A stretch of 64,000 nucleotides of DNA from Notamacropus eugenii (GCF_028372415.1 NC_092875.1:407851239-407915238), one strand, 5' to 3'; positions 22,166 through 32,035 are shown, numbered from the stretch's first letter. Program-made: numbers and translations. The notes: generated by a model not told the origin, from the letters alone.

Positions 22166-23345
22166 GAGGGCCTAGTCAGTGAACCCACCATCTTCTGCCC
22201 ATGTGCAGTGAGCCCTGCCTATTACTATCCCACTTGGAAGAAGCTGGGGAGCTCGAAAGATATTTTATTTCATTAATTTTTAAAATTTTATTTTATTCTG
22301 TGTAATAGGTCTCTGCTTCCCAGTGTTGAGTACGCATCTTATGACTGGTTCCTTCAATCTGCCCATTCACAGGAAGACTATTGATTGACTGCTAAGCCAG
22401 AAGACAAAAGCATTCCAAAGGTACTAACCAGCCAAAGCTAGTCTCTTGCTCTCACTTTTCCTTGCATGGCTGTGTTTGTGAAGCAATATGCTGGTAAATG
22501 TTTAACAACCAGATCGCAAGGGGAAAAATGTTGTACTGACAACACACTTTTAAAGTTTTCTCTATCACTTTCCTATGTCTAGATAAGCAACAACCAAAAA
22601 AAAACGCCTATTTCTGAGGTGAAAATACTTGCAATAGATATAACACCAGGCTCTGATAAGCTGTTTGGCATTCTGGGTTTGGGGAGAGAGACATTGTAAA
22701 CCTCTGAATAGGAAGAGATCTCAACCTCACCTCTCTCCTACCATACAAGATTAATATGCGGCTAAGGAAGACAGGCCTCTGTTCTTTGACTCTGTGTGTT
22801 AGCTCTTTCCTGCCTTAGGTGAAGAAGCATTAGAAATGGCTATTACCTTGTGAATTTTGAAAGATTTGCAAATGCACAAAGTCCAGATTTCATGCCAACA
22901 TTTGCTGGCAGCCAGGCGGTGATGAATGAAATCTGAAATGATCTGACTGATCGAGCATAGATCAAAGGCAGTGGCTACGCAGCTCTTCACTTGGCCACAC
23001 TGAATTTGAAAAGGAATTTCCAAAAAAGGGACAAATTCTATAGATAAACTGTTTTGAGTCTGAGCCAAAGATTATATCTCTCCAAAGATTAAAGTGGTAT
23101 GGGGAGAATGTGCCCTTAGGTGGTGAAGATGGGAGTAGAGAGTCTTTGTTACCTCTGTTCTTGCATATATTAAAAGTAAGTATCCATTTGTAAAAACTAA
23201 TCCATGTAATTGGTTAAATGAAACTGGAGTGATAATCACTGGTGGCTAATGTTGGGGAGAACTCGTAGGAACAACAGGCCCTTTGGGGTACCATGATACC
23301 TATTTTGTGTTTAGTTGGAATTTAAAATTTTATTCCTTTTTTTTT
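22166..23345. other. No recognised element between two L1 ORF2 pieces
   Basis: About 1.2 kb lying between minus-strand L1 fragments that follow each other in the right order. It could be an unrecognised insertion or older genomic DNA. An 89-codon minus frame at 22799-23068 matches nothing I know. Confidence 0.4.
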
Positions 23346-23364
23346 TAAAAAAAAATTGCATGCC

Positions 23365-23600
23365 CAATTCATTGTTCTATCCTTTTTTAACTGATAAAAT
23401 TATTTAGAGATATAAATTTTCCCCTCAAGACTACTTTGACTGCATTCTGAAAGGTTTGGTATGTCGCTGTATTGGGTTGGGTTTTTTTTATGAAATTATC
23501 TGTTGTTTTTGTGATTTGTTCTTTGAGTCACCATTTCTTTAGTATTCAATAATTTGGTCAACATTTAAGTTTGAACCATTTCTTCAAAGACCTTTTTTTT
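23365..23600 (-). mobile_element. L1 ORF2 fragment, upstream part
   Basis: Minus strand contains 'agaacaatgaattgggcatg', typical of the linker after the L1 endonuclease, and flanking decayed coding sequence. It lies upstream, in L1 sense, of 21700-22165. Confidence 0.55.
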
Positions 23601-23614
23601 TCTATTTTATTTTT

Positions 23615-23795
23615 TCCCCAAAAATTTATTCATTTATTTGTTTTCAGTTTTCAACAATTACTTTCGTAAGTTCCAAATTTTCTTCCCCTCGCTTACTCCC
23701 CTCTCCTGAAGACAGCATGCAATCTGATATGGGCTCTACACATACAGTCCTATTAAACACATTTTCACATTAGTCATGTTGCATAGAATTAACTT
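23615..23795 (-). mobile_element. L1 3' terminus, short copy
   Basis: Reversed L1 end: 'gttttcagttttcaacaatt', 'gacagcatgcaatctgatat', 'cacattagtcatgttgcata'. It is directly followed by a second copy of the same terminus. Confidence 0.8.
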
Positions 23796-24178
23796 AGTTT
23801 TTTTAGTTTTCAGCGTTCACTTCCATAAGTTTTAAATTTTCTTCCCATCCTTCCCCTTCCCCTCTACAAGATGGCATACAATCTGATATAGGCTCTACAT
23901 ATGCATTCCTATTAAACATATTTTCACGTTAGTCATGTTGTATAGAAGAATTAGAACGAATGGGAGGAGCCATGAGAATGAAAAAACAAAACAATAAAAT
24001 AATCTGCTTCGATCTGCATTCAGACTCCATAGTTCTTTCTCTAGATGTGGATGGCATTTTCCATCATGAGTCCTTTGGAATTGTTTTAGGTCCTTGCATT
24101 GTGGAGAAGGACTAAGTCTATCAAAGTCAATCACTGCACAGTGTGGCTGTTACTGTGTACAATGTTTTCCTGATTCTA
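23796..24178 (-). mobile_element. L1 3' UTR, second copy
   Basis: Repeats the previous terminus and extends further: 'gttttcagcgttcacttcca', 'ggcatacaatctgatatagg', 'tagttctttctctagatgtg', 'cactgcacagtgtggctgtt'. It is two tandem copies or an internal duplication. Confidence 0.85.
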
Positions 24179-24179
24179 T

Positions 24180-25005
24180 CAGGGAAGAATTTAGAACCAA
24201 AGTATGTATTGAGAGCATTATGAAATGTAAAATAGATAATTTTGGTCATATAAAACTAAAAAACTATTCTGCAAACAAACCAATGCAATCAAAATTATAA
24301 GGAAAGCAGAAAACTAAGAGGAACATTTTGCAACAAGTATCTCTGATAAAGGCCTCATTTCTCAAATATATAGAGAATTGAGTGAAATCTGTAAAAATAG
24401 AAATCATTCCCCATTGATAAATGGTCAAAGGATATGAACAGGCAGTTTTCAGACAAAGAAATCAAAGCTATCTATAGTCATTTGAAAATAAAATATTCTA
24501 AATCAATATTGATCAGAGAAGTGCACATTAAAACAACTCTGAGGTACCACCACCTCACACTTACCAGAGTGGCTAATATGAAAAAAAAAGAAAATGTCAG
24601 GTGTTGGAGGGGATGTGGGAAAACTGGGATGCTAATGCATTGTTGATAGAGTTGTAAACTCATCCAGCCAATCTGGAGAGCAACCCAGAACTATGCCCAA
24701 AGGGCTATAAAACTTCTGCATACCCTTTGATCCAGCAATACCACTTCTAGGTCTCTATTCCAAAGACATCCAAAACAAAGGGAAAATGACTTATTTGTAG
24801 AAAAATATTTATAGTAGCTCTTTTTGTGGTGGCTAAGAATTGGAAATCCATCAACTGGGGAATGGCTAAAAAACCTGTAGCTTATGATTGTAATGGAATT
24901 ACATATAACCTATATCTGATTGTTTATTGTCTCAGGGAGGAAGGAGGGGAAGGAAGGGGGAGGGATAGAGTTTGGAATTCAAAACTTGAAATGAAAATGT
25001 TTTTT
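24180..25005 (+). mobile_element. L1 3' end with internal deletion
   Basis: Forward L1 from the C-terminal part of ORF2 ('gataaatggtcaaaggatat', 'gtgcacattaaaacaactct', 'ggatgtgggaaaactgggat') into the 3' UTR ('agctctttttgtggtggcta'). About 350 bp of the usual 3' UTR is missing between 'gattgtaatggaattac' and 'ataacctatatctgattg' (about 24893-24925). It runs to the ggaggaagg polypurine tract and end. It abuts an oppositely oriented L1 on each side. Confidence 0.85.
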
Positions 25006-25749
25006 TTTAAATTAATTATTTGCTTTCAGTTTTCTACAGTCACTTCCATAAATCTTAGATTTTCTCCCCCTCTGTCCCTCTTCCTTCTCCCCTCCTGCTC
25101 CCCTCCCTCCCCGAGACAGCATGCAATCTTATATGGGTTCTACACGTACATTCTTACTAAATACATTTTCACCTTGGTCATGTTGCATGGAAGAATTAAA
25201 ATGAATGGAAGAAACCATGAGAAAAACCAAAACAATACATAAGAGAAAATAGTTTGCTTCATTCTGCAATCCAATTGCATAGTTCTTTCTCTGGATGTGG
25301 ATGGCATTTTGCCTCGAGTCCACTGGGAATTTTTTAGGTCCTTAAATTGCTGTGAAGTACTAAGTCTACCAGAAAAATTCCTCACACACTGTGGTTGTCA
25401 CTGTGTACAATGTTCTCCTGGTTCTGCTCCTTTCATTCAGCATCAGTTCATATAAGTCTTTCCAGACCTCTCTGAAGTCTTCCTGTTCATCATTTCTTAT
25501 GATGAACAATAGTATTCCATTACATTCATATACCACAATTTGTTCAGCCATTCCCCAATTGATGGGCATCTCCTTGATTTCCAGTTCTTGGCCACTACAA
25601 AGAGAGATGGTATAAATATTTTTGTACATGTGGGACCCTTTCCCATTTTTATGATCTCTTTGGGATACAGTCCTAGAAGTGATATTACTGGGTCAAAGGG
25701 TATGCACATTTTTACTATACCCTTTGGGCATAGTAATGAAAATTTTTTT
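25006..25749 (-). mobile_element. L1 3' UTR, left part of a split element
   Basis: Well-preserved reversed L1 3' UTR: 'ctttcagttttctacagtca', 'gacagcatgcaatcttatat', 'ctctggatgtggatggcatt', 'gttctcctggttctgctcct', 'attgatgggcatctccttga', 'gggtcaaagggtatgcacat'. HAL1 copy 2 is inserted at its right end. L1 sequence resumes at 28701, but in the endonuclease region, so most of ORF2 was already missing. Confidence 0.88.
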
Positions 25750-25765
25750 AAAAAATTGTCTAGGC
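25750..25765. repeat. Target-site duplication, HAL1 copy 2 (left)
   Basis: aaaaaattgtctaggc, identical to 28685-28700. It defines the insertion of the 2.9-kb unit. Confidence 0.95.
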
Positions 25766-25776
25766 GGGGGGCGGAG

Positions 25777-25788
25777 CCAAGATGGCGG
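25777..25788 (+). promoter_or_regulatory. YY1-like motif at HAL1 5' end
   Basis: ccaagatggcgg, about 12 bp from the element start. The position and core match the YY1 site of the human L1 5' UTR. Promoter activity is inferred, not shown. Confidence 0.6.
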
Positions 25789-25854
25789 AGTAGAAAGACG
25801 CACATACACATAGCTCCGAATCCACAACCCACAGAACGGCTAGAGGGGACCAAC

Positions 25855-26444
25855 TCACGGTGAATTCTGCACCCAGAGGCCACGGAATATTGGAGTGAGG
25901 GAGATTTCTGTTCCCGAGAGACCTGCAAACCTCTCGCGGGGGGTCCTTCGCGCTGTGAACTGGGCGCTGGGACTGGGAGCTGAGTGCAGCCCTGCAGCGG
26001 CCGCGACACCGTGAGGAAAAGATCCGAGTGGGCTACGGAGATGGGATATCCTGCGGCCACGCGGGTCCCTCCACCCACAGAGGGACCTGCAAACCTCTCG
26101 GAAAAGGTCCGTCGCGCCGCAGACGCGGAGCCCAGCCCAGACCTGCGGCGGCTGCGGCTCCGAGAGGTACACATCCGAGCAGGCTTTAGGAACGGGATCT
26201 CCAGCGGCCGCACAAGCCCCCCCACCCACAGGTGACGGGGGTCGGTGAGAGAGTCTCTTTGGCGGGTCGAGAGGGGAGTGGGGTGCCGCCATGGCTCGGG
26301 CCCCCCCGGGAGATAGAAGCTGAGAGGTGGCTGCAGACAGGGGCTCCCCAAGCAGGCGGGAGCCTGGATCCATTGTGGAAGGTCTGTGCATAAACCCCCT
26401 GAGGGAACTGTGCCTGAGAGGCGGCCCTGCCCCCACCTGACCAT
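25855..26444 (-). other. Antisense open frames over HAL1 5' UTR (copy 2)
   Basis: One minus frame is open for 315 codons (25497-26444) and a second for 193 codons (25855-26436). The first contains A-C-L-G-S-P, P-E-P-W-R-H-P-T-P-L-S, L-T-D-P-R-H-L-W-V and L-K-P-A-R, which align with the antisense frame of copy 3. CpG-rich DNA favours long chance frames, so coding is uncertain. Confidence 0.4.
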
Positions 26445-26605
26445 CTGAACTTAATTCTCACACTGAATAGCAGCCCTGCCTCCGCCAAAAGCCCTAAGGC
26501 AGGAAGCAGCATTTGAATCTCAGTCCCCAAGCGCTGGCTGGGAGGATCAGGAAGTGAGGTGGGTGTGAGGAGAATATTCAGAGGTCAAGCCACTGGCTGG
26601 GGAGA

Positions 26606-27694
26606 ATGCCCAGAAAAGGGAAAAGAAATAAAACTATTGAAGGGTACTTTCTCAGAGAAAAGACACTTCCTCCCTTCCTTTCTGATGAGGAAGAACAATG
26701 CTTACCATCAGGCAAAGACACAGAAATCATGGATTCTGTGTCCCAGCCCACCCAATGGGCTCAGGCCATGGAAGAGCTCAAAAAGAATTTTGAAAATCAA
26801 GTTAGAGAGGTGGAAGAAAAACTGTGAAGAGAAATGAGAGGGATGAAAGAGAAGCATGAAAAGCAGATCAGCTCCCTGCTAAAGGAGAACCAAAAAAATG
26901 TTGAAGAAATTAACACCTTGAAAACTAGCCTAACTCAATTGGCAAAAGAGGTTCAAAAGGCCAATGAGGAGAAGAATGCTTTCAAAAGCAGAATTAACCA
27001 GATGGAAAAGGAGATTCAAAAGCTCACTGAAGAAAATAGATCTTTCAAAACTGGAATGGCACAGATGGATGCTAAGGACTTTATGAGAAAGACAGATATC
27101 ACAGAGCATAGCGAGAAGATTCGAAAAATGGAAGATAATGTGAAATATCTTATTGGAAAAACAACTGACCTGGAAAATAGAATCAGGAGAGACAATGTAA
27201 AAATTCTGGGACTACCTGAAAACCATAATCAAAAGAAGAGCCTAGACATCATCTTCCATGAAATTATCAAGGAAAACTGCCCTGAGATTCTAGAACCAGA
27301 AGGCAAAATAAATATTCAAGGAATCCGCAGAACACCGCATGAAAGAGATCCAAAAAGAGAAACTCTTAGGAACGTTGTGGCCAAATTCCAGAATTCCCAG
27401 GTGAAAGAGAAAATATTGCAAGCAGCTAGAAAGAAACAATTCAAGTATTGTGGAAATACAATCAGGATAACACAAGATCTAGCACCCTCTACATTAAGGG
27501 ATCGAAGGGAATGGAATAGGATATTCCAGAAGTCAAAGGAACTAGGACTAAAACCAAGAATCACCTACCCAGCAAAACTGAGTATAATACTTCAGGAGAA
27601 AAAATGGTCTTTCAATGAAATAGAGGATTTTCAAATTTTCTTGATGAAAAGACCAGAGCTGGAAAGAAAATTTGACTTTCAAACACAAGAATGA
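26606..27694 (+). pseudogene. HAL1 copy 2 ORF1 (L1 ORF1p-like), one internal stop
   Basis: An RNA-binding chaperone of the L1 ORF1 family, 363 codons counting the final stop. Start M-P-R-K-G-K-R-N-K (26606). Residues 1-70 are a basic, low-complexity N-terminus. Residues ~75-165 form a coiled coil rich in K/E/Q with hydrophobic heptads (K-E-N-Q-K-N-V-E-E-I-N-T-L-K), the trimerisation segment of the family. An RRM follows with R-D-N-V-K-I-L-G-L-P-E, then the C-terminal domain with R-I-T-Y-P-A-K-L-S-I. It ends F-D-F-Q-T-Q-E. A single in-frame TGA at 26825-26827 (codon 74) splits it; the rest is continuous, so decay is slight. The downstream 286 codons from 26834 stay open. No ORF2 follows. The copy could be silent or could act with L1 protein in trans when intact. 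Confidence 0.88.
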
Positions 27695-28684
27695 AGAGAA
27701 CCATGAAAAGGTGAACAGCAAAGAGAAGTCATAAGGGACTTACTAAGTTGAACTGCTTACATTCCTACATGGAAAGACAATATTTGTAATTCTTGAAACA
27801 TTTCAGTATCTGGGTACTGGGTGGGAGTACATACACACACATGCACACACGCACACATACATAGAGACAGAGTGCACAGAGTGAATTGAAGAGGATGGGA
27901 TCATATCTTAAAAAAAAGTGAAATCAAGCAGTGAGAGAGAAATATTGGGAGGAGAAAGGGAGAAGTTGAATGGGGCAAATTATCTCTCATAAAAGAGGCA
28001 AGCAAAAGACTTATTAGTGGAGGGATAAAGAGGGGAGGCAAGAGAAAAACATGAGGTCTATTCTCTTCACATTCCACGAAAGGAAAGAATAAAATGCACA
28101 CTCATTTTGATAGGAAAACCTATCTCATAATACAGGAGAGTGGGGGACAGGGGCACAAGCAGGGTTGGGGGGAGGATGGAGGGGAGGGCATGGGGAGGAG
28201 AATGCAATCTGAGGTCGACACTCATGGGGACGGAAAGGATCATAAGAGAATAGAAGTAATGGGGGACAGGATAGGATGGAGGGAAATATAGTTAGTCCTA
28301 TACAACACAACTAGTATGGAAATCATTTGCAAAGCTACACAGATTTGGCCTATATTGAATTGCTTGTCTTCCAAGGGGAAGGGGTGGAGAGGGAGGGAGC
28401 TAAAGAAGTTGGAACTCAAAGTGTTAGGATCAAATGTAATGTTCTTACCACTGGGAAATAAGAAATACAGGTTAAGGGGTTAAGAAAGCTATCTGGCCCT
28501 ACAGGACAAAAGAGAAGACGGAGACAAGGGCAGGGAGGGAGGATAGAGGAGAGAGCAGATTGGTCACAGGGGCAACTAGAATGCTTGGGTTTGAGGGGGG
28601 GGAGGGGATAAAAGGGGAGAAAATTTGCAACCCAAAATTTTGTGAAAATAAATGTTAAAAGTTAAATTAAAAAAAAAAGACAAA

Positions 28685-28700
28685 AAAAAATTGTCTAGGC
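28685..28700. repeat. Target-site duplication, HAL1 copy 2 (right)
   Basis: aaaaaattgtctaggc, a perfect match to 25750-25765. Confidence 0.95.
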
Positions 28701-29115
28701 ATGAAAAAGGCTAAACTGAAATCCCTATTTACAATCTGGTTAGTTTAAATCAGTTTTATAATTTGATTAGTTTTTTCTTTAAGTATTTAGATGCTATGCA
28801 TTGTATATGACAAATAGCAGCATTATATATGACAAATAGCAGCATTATTTCATCATCTATAGTGTTTATAAGCATAATGCAATTTTCTTGCATATTTTTT
28901 AACCTTATATATTTTTATTGTTGATTTATCTGATATTATTGCCCTCAACTCTTGCTACTTAAAATTTTGCTTTTATCACTCATGTTAAGTCTATGTGAAT
29001 CTCTGTGTTTTTAATATTGTTGGATTCTGCTTTCTGGTCCATTCTGCTACCCTTTTCTGTTTTATGGCTGGGTTTATCTTTCTCATTCATGGTTATGATC
29101 AATAATTGTGTTTTT
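28701..29115 (-). mobile_element. L1 ORF2 endonuclease-region fragment
   Basis: Minus strand reads 'agaaagcagaatccaacaat', later 'actatagatgatgaaataat' and 'gcatagcatctaaatactta', the order of the L1 ORF2 endonuclease domain. It is probably the right-hand part of the L1 seen at 25006-25749, with a prior internal deletion of most of ORF2. A 27-bp stretch is duplicated near 28805-28850 (atatgacaaatagcagcatt). Confidence 0.65.
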
Positions 29116-29119
29116 CCTC

Positions 29120-30140
29120 AGTAATATCTTACTATGCTATTTCTTTTTTTCTGTACAGTGTCCATTTGCATCCTTAAGATATTAAATTGAGATATCTATG
29201 AAATAATATATTATAATCACAAAATTTATCATTAATAATGGGCATTACACTACCCATGAGAAGAGTTATTTGCCATTTGGGAAACAGTACTGAGTTCTTC
29301 AACAAAGCAAAGTGATCTGATTTACATAAAACAGGTGAATAAATAACAATTGCAATTGTTTCTCATGCAAAATAGGAAAAGGCATAATAACTTTACTGCT
29401 TGTATTTGATCACTATGAATACCTTAATTTATCGTAAAAACATCATGAACAGTAATTTTATAAAAAACAACCAAAGCTGAATGGAAAGTAAATATTGACA
29501 GTACAGAGAAAATAGATAAGTTGTCATCACTCAATGATCTCACTTACTCCATAACATCTTAGGCAGAAAGGAAAAGTTGATCTCAACTTCTTTCTTCAGT
29601 CTGAGGGCTCTCAAATATCAGCCATCTCCATTATGTAGACTTTAGGCACCAAGCCAATGGTTCCCTTCATTTCTCCTATCCATCAGCCAAATCTATTGTG
29701 GTCCTTGCTGAGAATGTAGATAACGTCATTATGTTTAAATGACAACTCAGCAAGAACAGCCCCTGTGCAATACTCCTTAAAAATTAACGTACTCAGTGCT
29801 TTTATCTCCTGATGTATGAGTTAACATCTTAGCTCATTTACCTTTGCTCTTTCATTTTCCCAGAAGCACTGTCATCATGCTCTTCTGGGAGTCCTTCATA
29901 TATTTCATCATCCATTAGTTTGCCCTTTGTCAGTGGACTTTTGACTGGGGGATTATGAACAACACCATCCTACAATTCTCCTATTTTGGCATCATCCTCA
30001 GGAATAAAATGGGATTCCATATTTTGCAACAAACATTTCCGCTAGTGTACCTATTTCTCAGTATTTAGGGGAGTAGCTGCTATAAATGGGCAAATATATT
30101 TATCAGGAGCTGAGATTTCAAAACAGCTATCTTTCTTTGA
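29120..30140 (-). pseudogene. SKAP2: SKAP2 processed pseudogene, 5'-truncated
   Basis: An intronless copy of the C-terminal half of SKAP2, a cytosolic adaptor with a PH and an SH3 domain that acts in leukocyte integrin and Src-kinase signalling. On the minus strand, 30134 downward reads K-D-S-C-F-E-I-S-A-P-D-K (end of the PH domain). Next is the acidic linker M-D-D-E-I-Y-E-G-L-P-E-E (about 29915-29880) and D-K-S-T-E-Y-V-N-F. The SH3 domain follows with E-L-S-F-K-H-N-D-V-I-Y-I-L-S-K, then W-I-G-E-M-K-G-T-I-G-L-V-P-K, ending Y-I-M-E-M-A-D-I and TGA at 29611-29613. Several exons are fused without introns. A frameshift precedes the SH3 domain, one tryptophan codon is TGA, and other stops occur. 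The 3' UTR-like part continues left to an A-run near 29143-29150. SKAP1 fits less well at the C-terminus. Protein identity is from memory of the family. Confidence 0.8.
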
Positions 30141-30149
30141 TTTATTAGA

Positions 30150-30427
30150 AGTATTTATTAGAACACGGACATGAAATCAGGAAGGCTCATCTTTCCGGGT
30201 ACAAATCTGACCTCAGAATTGGCTAGTTATTGTGACCCTGGGCAAGTCACTTAGCCCTGTTTTTACCTCAGTTTTCTCATCTGTAAAATGAGCTGGAGAA
30301 GGAAATGGCAAACCACTACAGAATCTTCGCCAAGAAAACCCCAAATGGAGTCACGAAGAATCGGACACGATTAAACGGGAAAGTGCTGATCACATTTCTT
30401 TTTTCCCCTACCACTTTTTTTTGTGTG
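30150..30427 (+). repeat. MAR1 SINE plus 45-bp extension, left arm of inverted repeat
   Basis: Forward MAR1 (to about 30382: 'gaagaatcggacacgattaa') followed by 'agtgctgatcacatttcttt' and 'cccctaccac' ending in a T-run. The same extension, inverted, follows the MAR1 at 31158-31392. Confidence 0.85.
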
Positions 30428-30429
30428 GC

Positions 30430-31110
30430 ATTCTTCCTAAGGTTATCCTTCATTCTGTCACAAGCAGGCAATTTTACCCTACTGTTGTCCGTCTTTGTCA
30501 CTCCCATGATAAAAGATAACTTGCTGAGAGCACTAGACCACTGCCATTCAAATCCCAGAAAACGGTAATCTTCACTTTTCAGGGTAACCAGCCTTTAAGA
30601 CAAATGGAAGACCCTGGCCTGCAGCTGGAGGAAACTGGCTTCCATCCGAGGGTGCTTCATCACCTCATCCCCTTCACGGCAGTCTGATGTTTGGGAGGGC
30701 GTATTTGGAGCCCCTGGGAAAAGGGTCATCGTATTCCTCCCCATCTTTACCTTGTCTTGGACTTCTGGAGAATAGACAGACTACTTCATTTATTTTCTTA
30801 ATTAGGGATTCTCTCTTTTCCTTTCCTTTCTTGGATACAGTTTCCCTTTCCAATGTGTCTGCTGCAAATAGTTCAAGCCAACTTCACAGGTTTCAGAGCA
30901 GCGTGGGACCAGTCTTGCTGCTGAGGTAGAGCGTAGTAGGGAAGAAGACAGATCCAACACCTGCCTGAGGGTGGGGATGGGGCTGCCTCCCACCAGGGAA
31001 AACCCTTGATGCCACGGCCAGGCGTTGGACTTGCCGCACGTTTGACCTGGCCTTGGCCAAGGTGCTCCTTTTATGTAATTTACTCTTTTTTTGTCTCCCC
31101 TTCCCCCCAA
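30430..31110. other. Spacer between inverted SINE arms
   Basis: About 680 bp without a recognised repeat or exon. Short frames here are partly shadows of the SINE arms. Confidence 0.5.
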
Positions 31111-31111
31111 T

Positions 31112-31392
31112 CTCTTTACAACAAAAAAAGTTGGTAGGAGACAAAAGGAATGTGATCAGTACTTCGATGTTCAATTGTGTCTGACTCTTCATGATCCCAA
31201 ATGGGGTTTTCTTGGCAAAGATACTGGAATGGTTTGCCGTTTCCTTCTCCAGCTCATTTTGCAGATGAGGAAACTGAGGCAAAAATAGGGCAAAGTGACT
31301 TGCCCAGGATCATGGTGGCTAGTAAGTGTCTGAGGTCAGATTTAAAACCAGGAAAATGAGCCTTTCTGATTTCATGCCTGTGTTCTAATAAA
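31112..31392 (-). repeat. MAR1 SINE plus 45-bp extension, right arm of inverted repeat
   Basis: Reversed MAR1 from 'gttcaattgtgtctgactct' to the head. It is preceded by 'acaaaaaaagttggtaggag' and 'aggaatgtgatcagtact', the inverse of the extension at 30383-30427. Confidence 0.85.
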
Positions 31393-31569
31393 GTGTTTAT
31401 TTTCACTCCTTTTATTTTTTACTCTTCCAAAGCACTTCATTCCATCCCAATTGAATATGTTGTTGTTGGACAGTTTGACACCTCTGCCAGACTACCTTGG
31501 ATGCTATGTTTGCCCTATCTGTTGCCATAGTTTGGTGTGAACTGTCCTGGCGGTGTGGCTACTTCCTTC

Positions 31570-32035
31570 CCTGTTTTTTTTTTTTAATTTATGAAATAAA
31601 ATAAACATTTCCATAACAGTATAATTTTAAAAAATAACTGTAAGTGAAAACTGAAAATCTATTATTTACAACTTGTGGTTCCTTTTTAATATAAAGTGAT
31701 CATGTAAATTTTTTTCCTTCTCCCCACCCTAGAGATGACTATCATTAGATGTAGACATGTAATATATATGTAAATCATTCTATACATATTTCTTTTTATC
31801 CGTTCTTTCTCTGGGTGCAGATAGCATCTTCTTTCATCGATCCTTCGTTGTTAAATTGAGTATTTGTAATAGTCAAAATGACTTAGTCACTCAAAGCTGT
31901 TCTTAAAATGCTATGGCTGTTACTGTATACAGTGTTCTCTTGGTTCTGCCCATTTTGGTCTTCATTATTTTGTGCAAGTCTATTGGTGTTTTTCTAAGAT
32001 CATCGAGCTCATCATTTCTTCTTTTCTCAGAGTGT
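31570..32035 (-). mobile_element. L1 3' UTR, older subfamily
   Basis: Reversed L1 end with a T-run (31570-31586), 'tccgttctttctctgggtgc', 'atggctgttactgtatacag', 'gttctcttggttctgcccat' and 'catcatttcttcttttctca'. It differs from the younger copies in the terminal ~200 bp. Confidence 0.75.

Larger units (their letters stand above)
25766..28684 (+). mobile_element. HAL1 (half-L1) copy 2, full length
   Basis: The best-preserved HAL1 in the window. Order: ggggggcggagcc start with a YY1-like site; CpG-rich 5' UTR (to about 26600); ORF1 (26606-27694, one stop); about 1 kb of 3' UTR with G-rich polypurine blocks (28130-28220, 28590-28620); an AATAAA at 28647-28652; poly-A. The last ~60 bp (acccaaaattttgtgaaaat aaatgtt) resemble the L1 3' terminus, the likely recognition sequence for L1 reverse transcriptase. 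There is no ORF2. A perfect 16-bp duplication flanks it. CpG density and intact structure suggest a younger insertion than its L1 host. Confidence 0.92.

Noticed and set aside
22799..23068. 89-codon minus frame as a gene
   Set aside because: No recognisable family, no repeat support, and similar-length chance frames are frequent in the window.
23615..25749. CRISPR-like or regular repeat array from repeated L1 ends
   Set aside because: The repeats are L1 termini in different orientations with no regular spacing, in a mammalian context.
25497..26444. 315-codon minus-strand ORF as a host gene
   Set aside because: It begins inside the HAL1 5' UTR antisense, crosses the insertion boundary and ends in L1 3' UTR. 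No domain is visible. Kept only as a possible antisense frame of HAL1.
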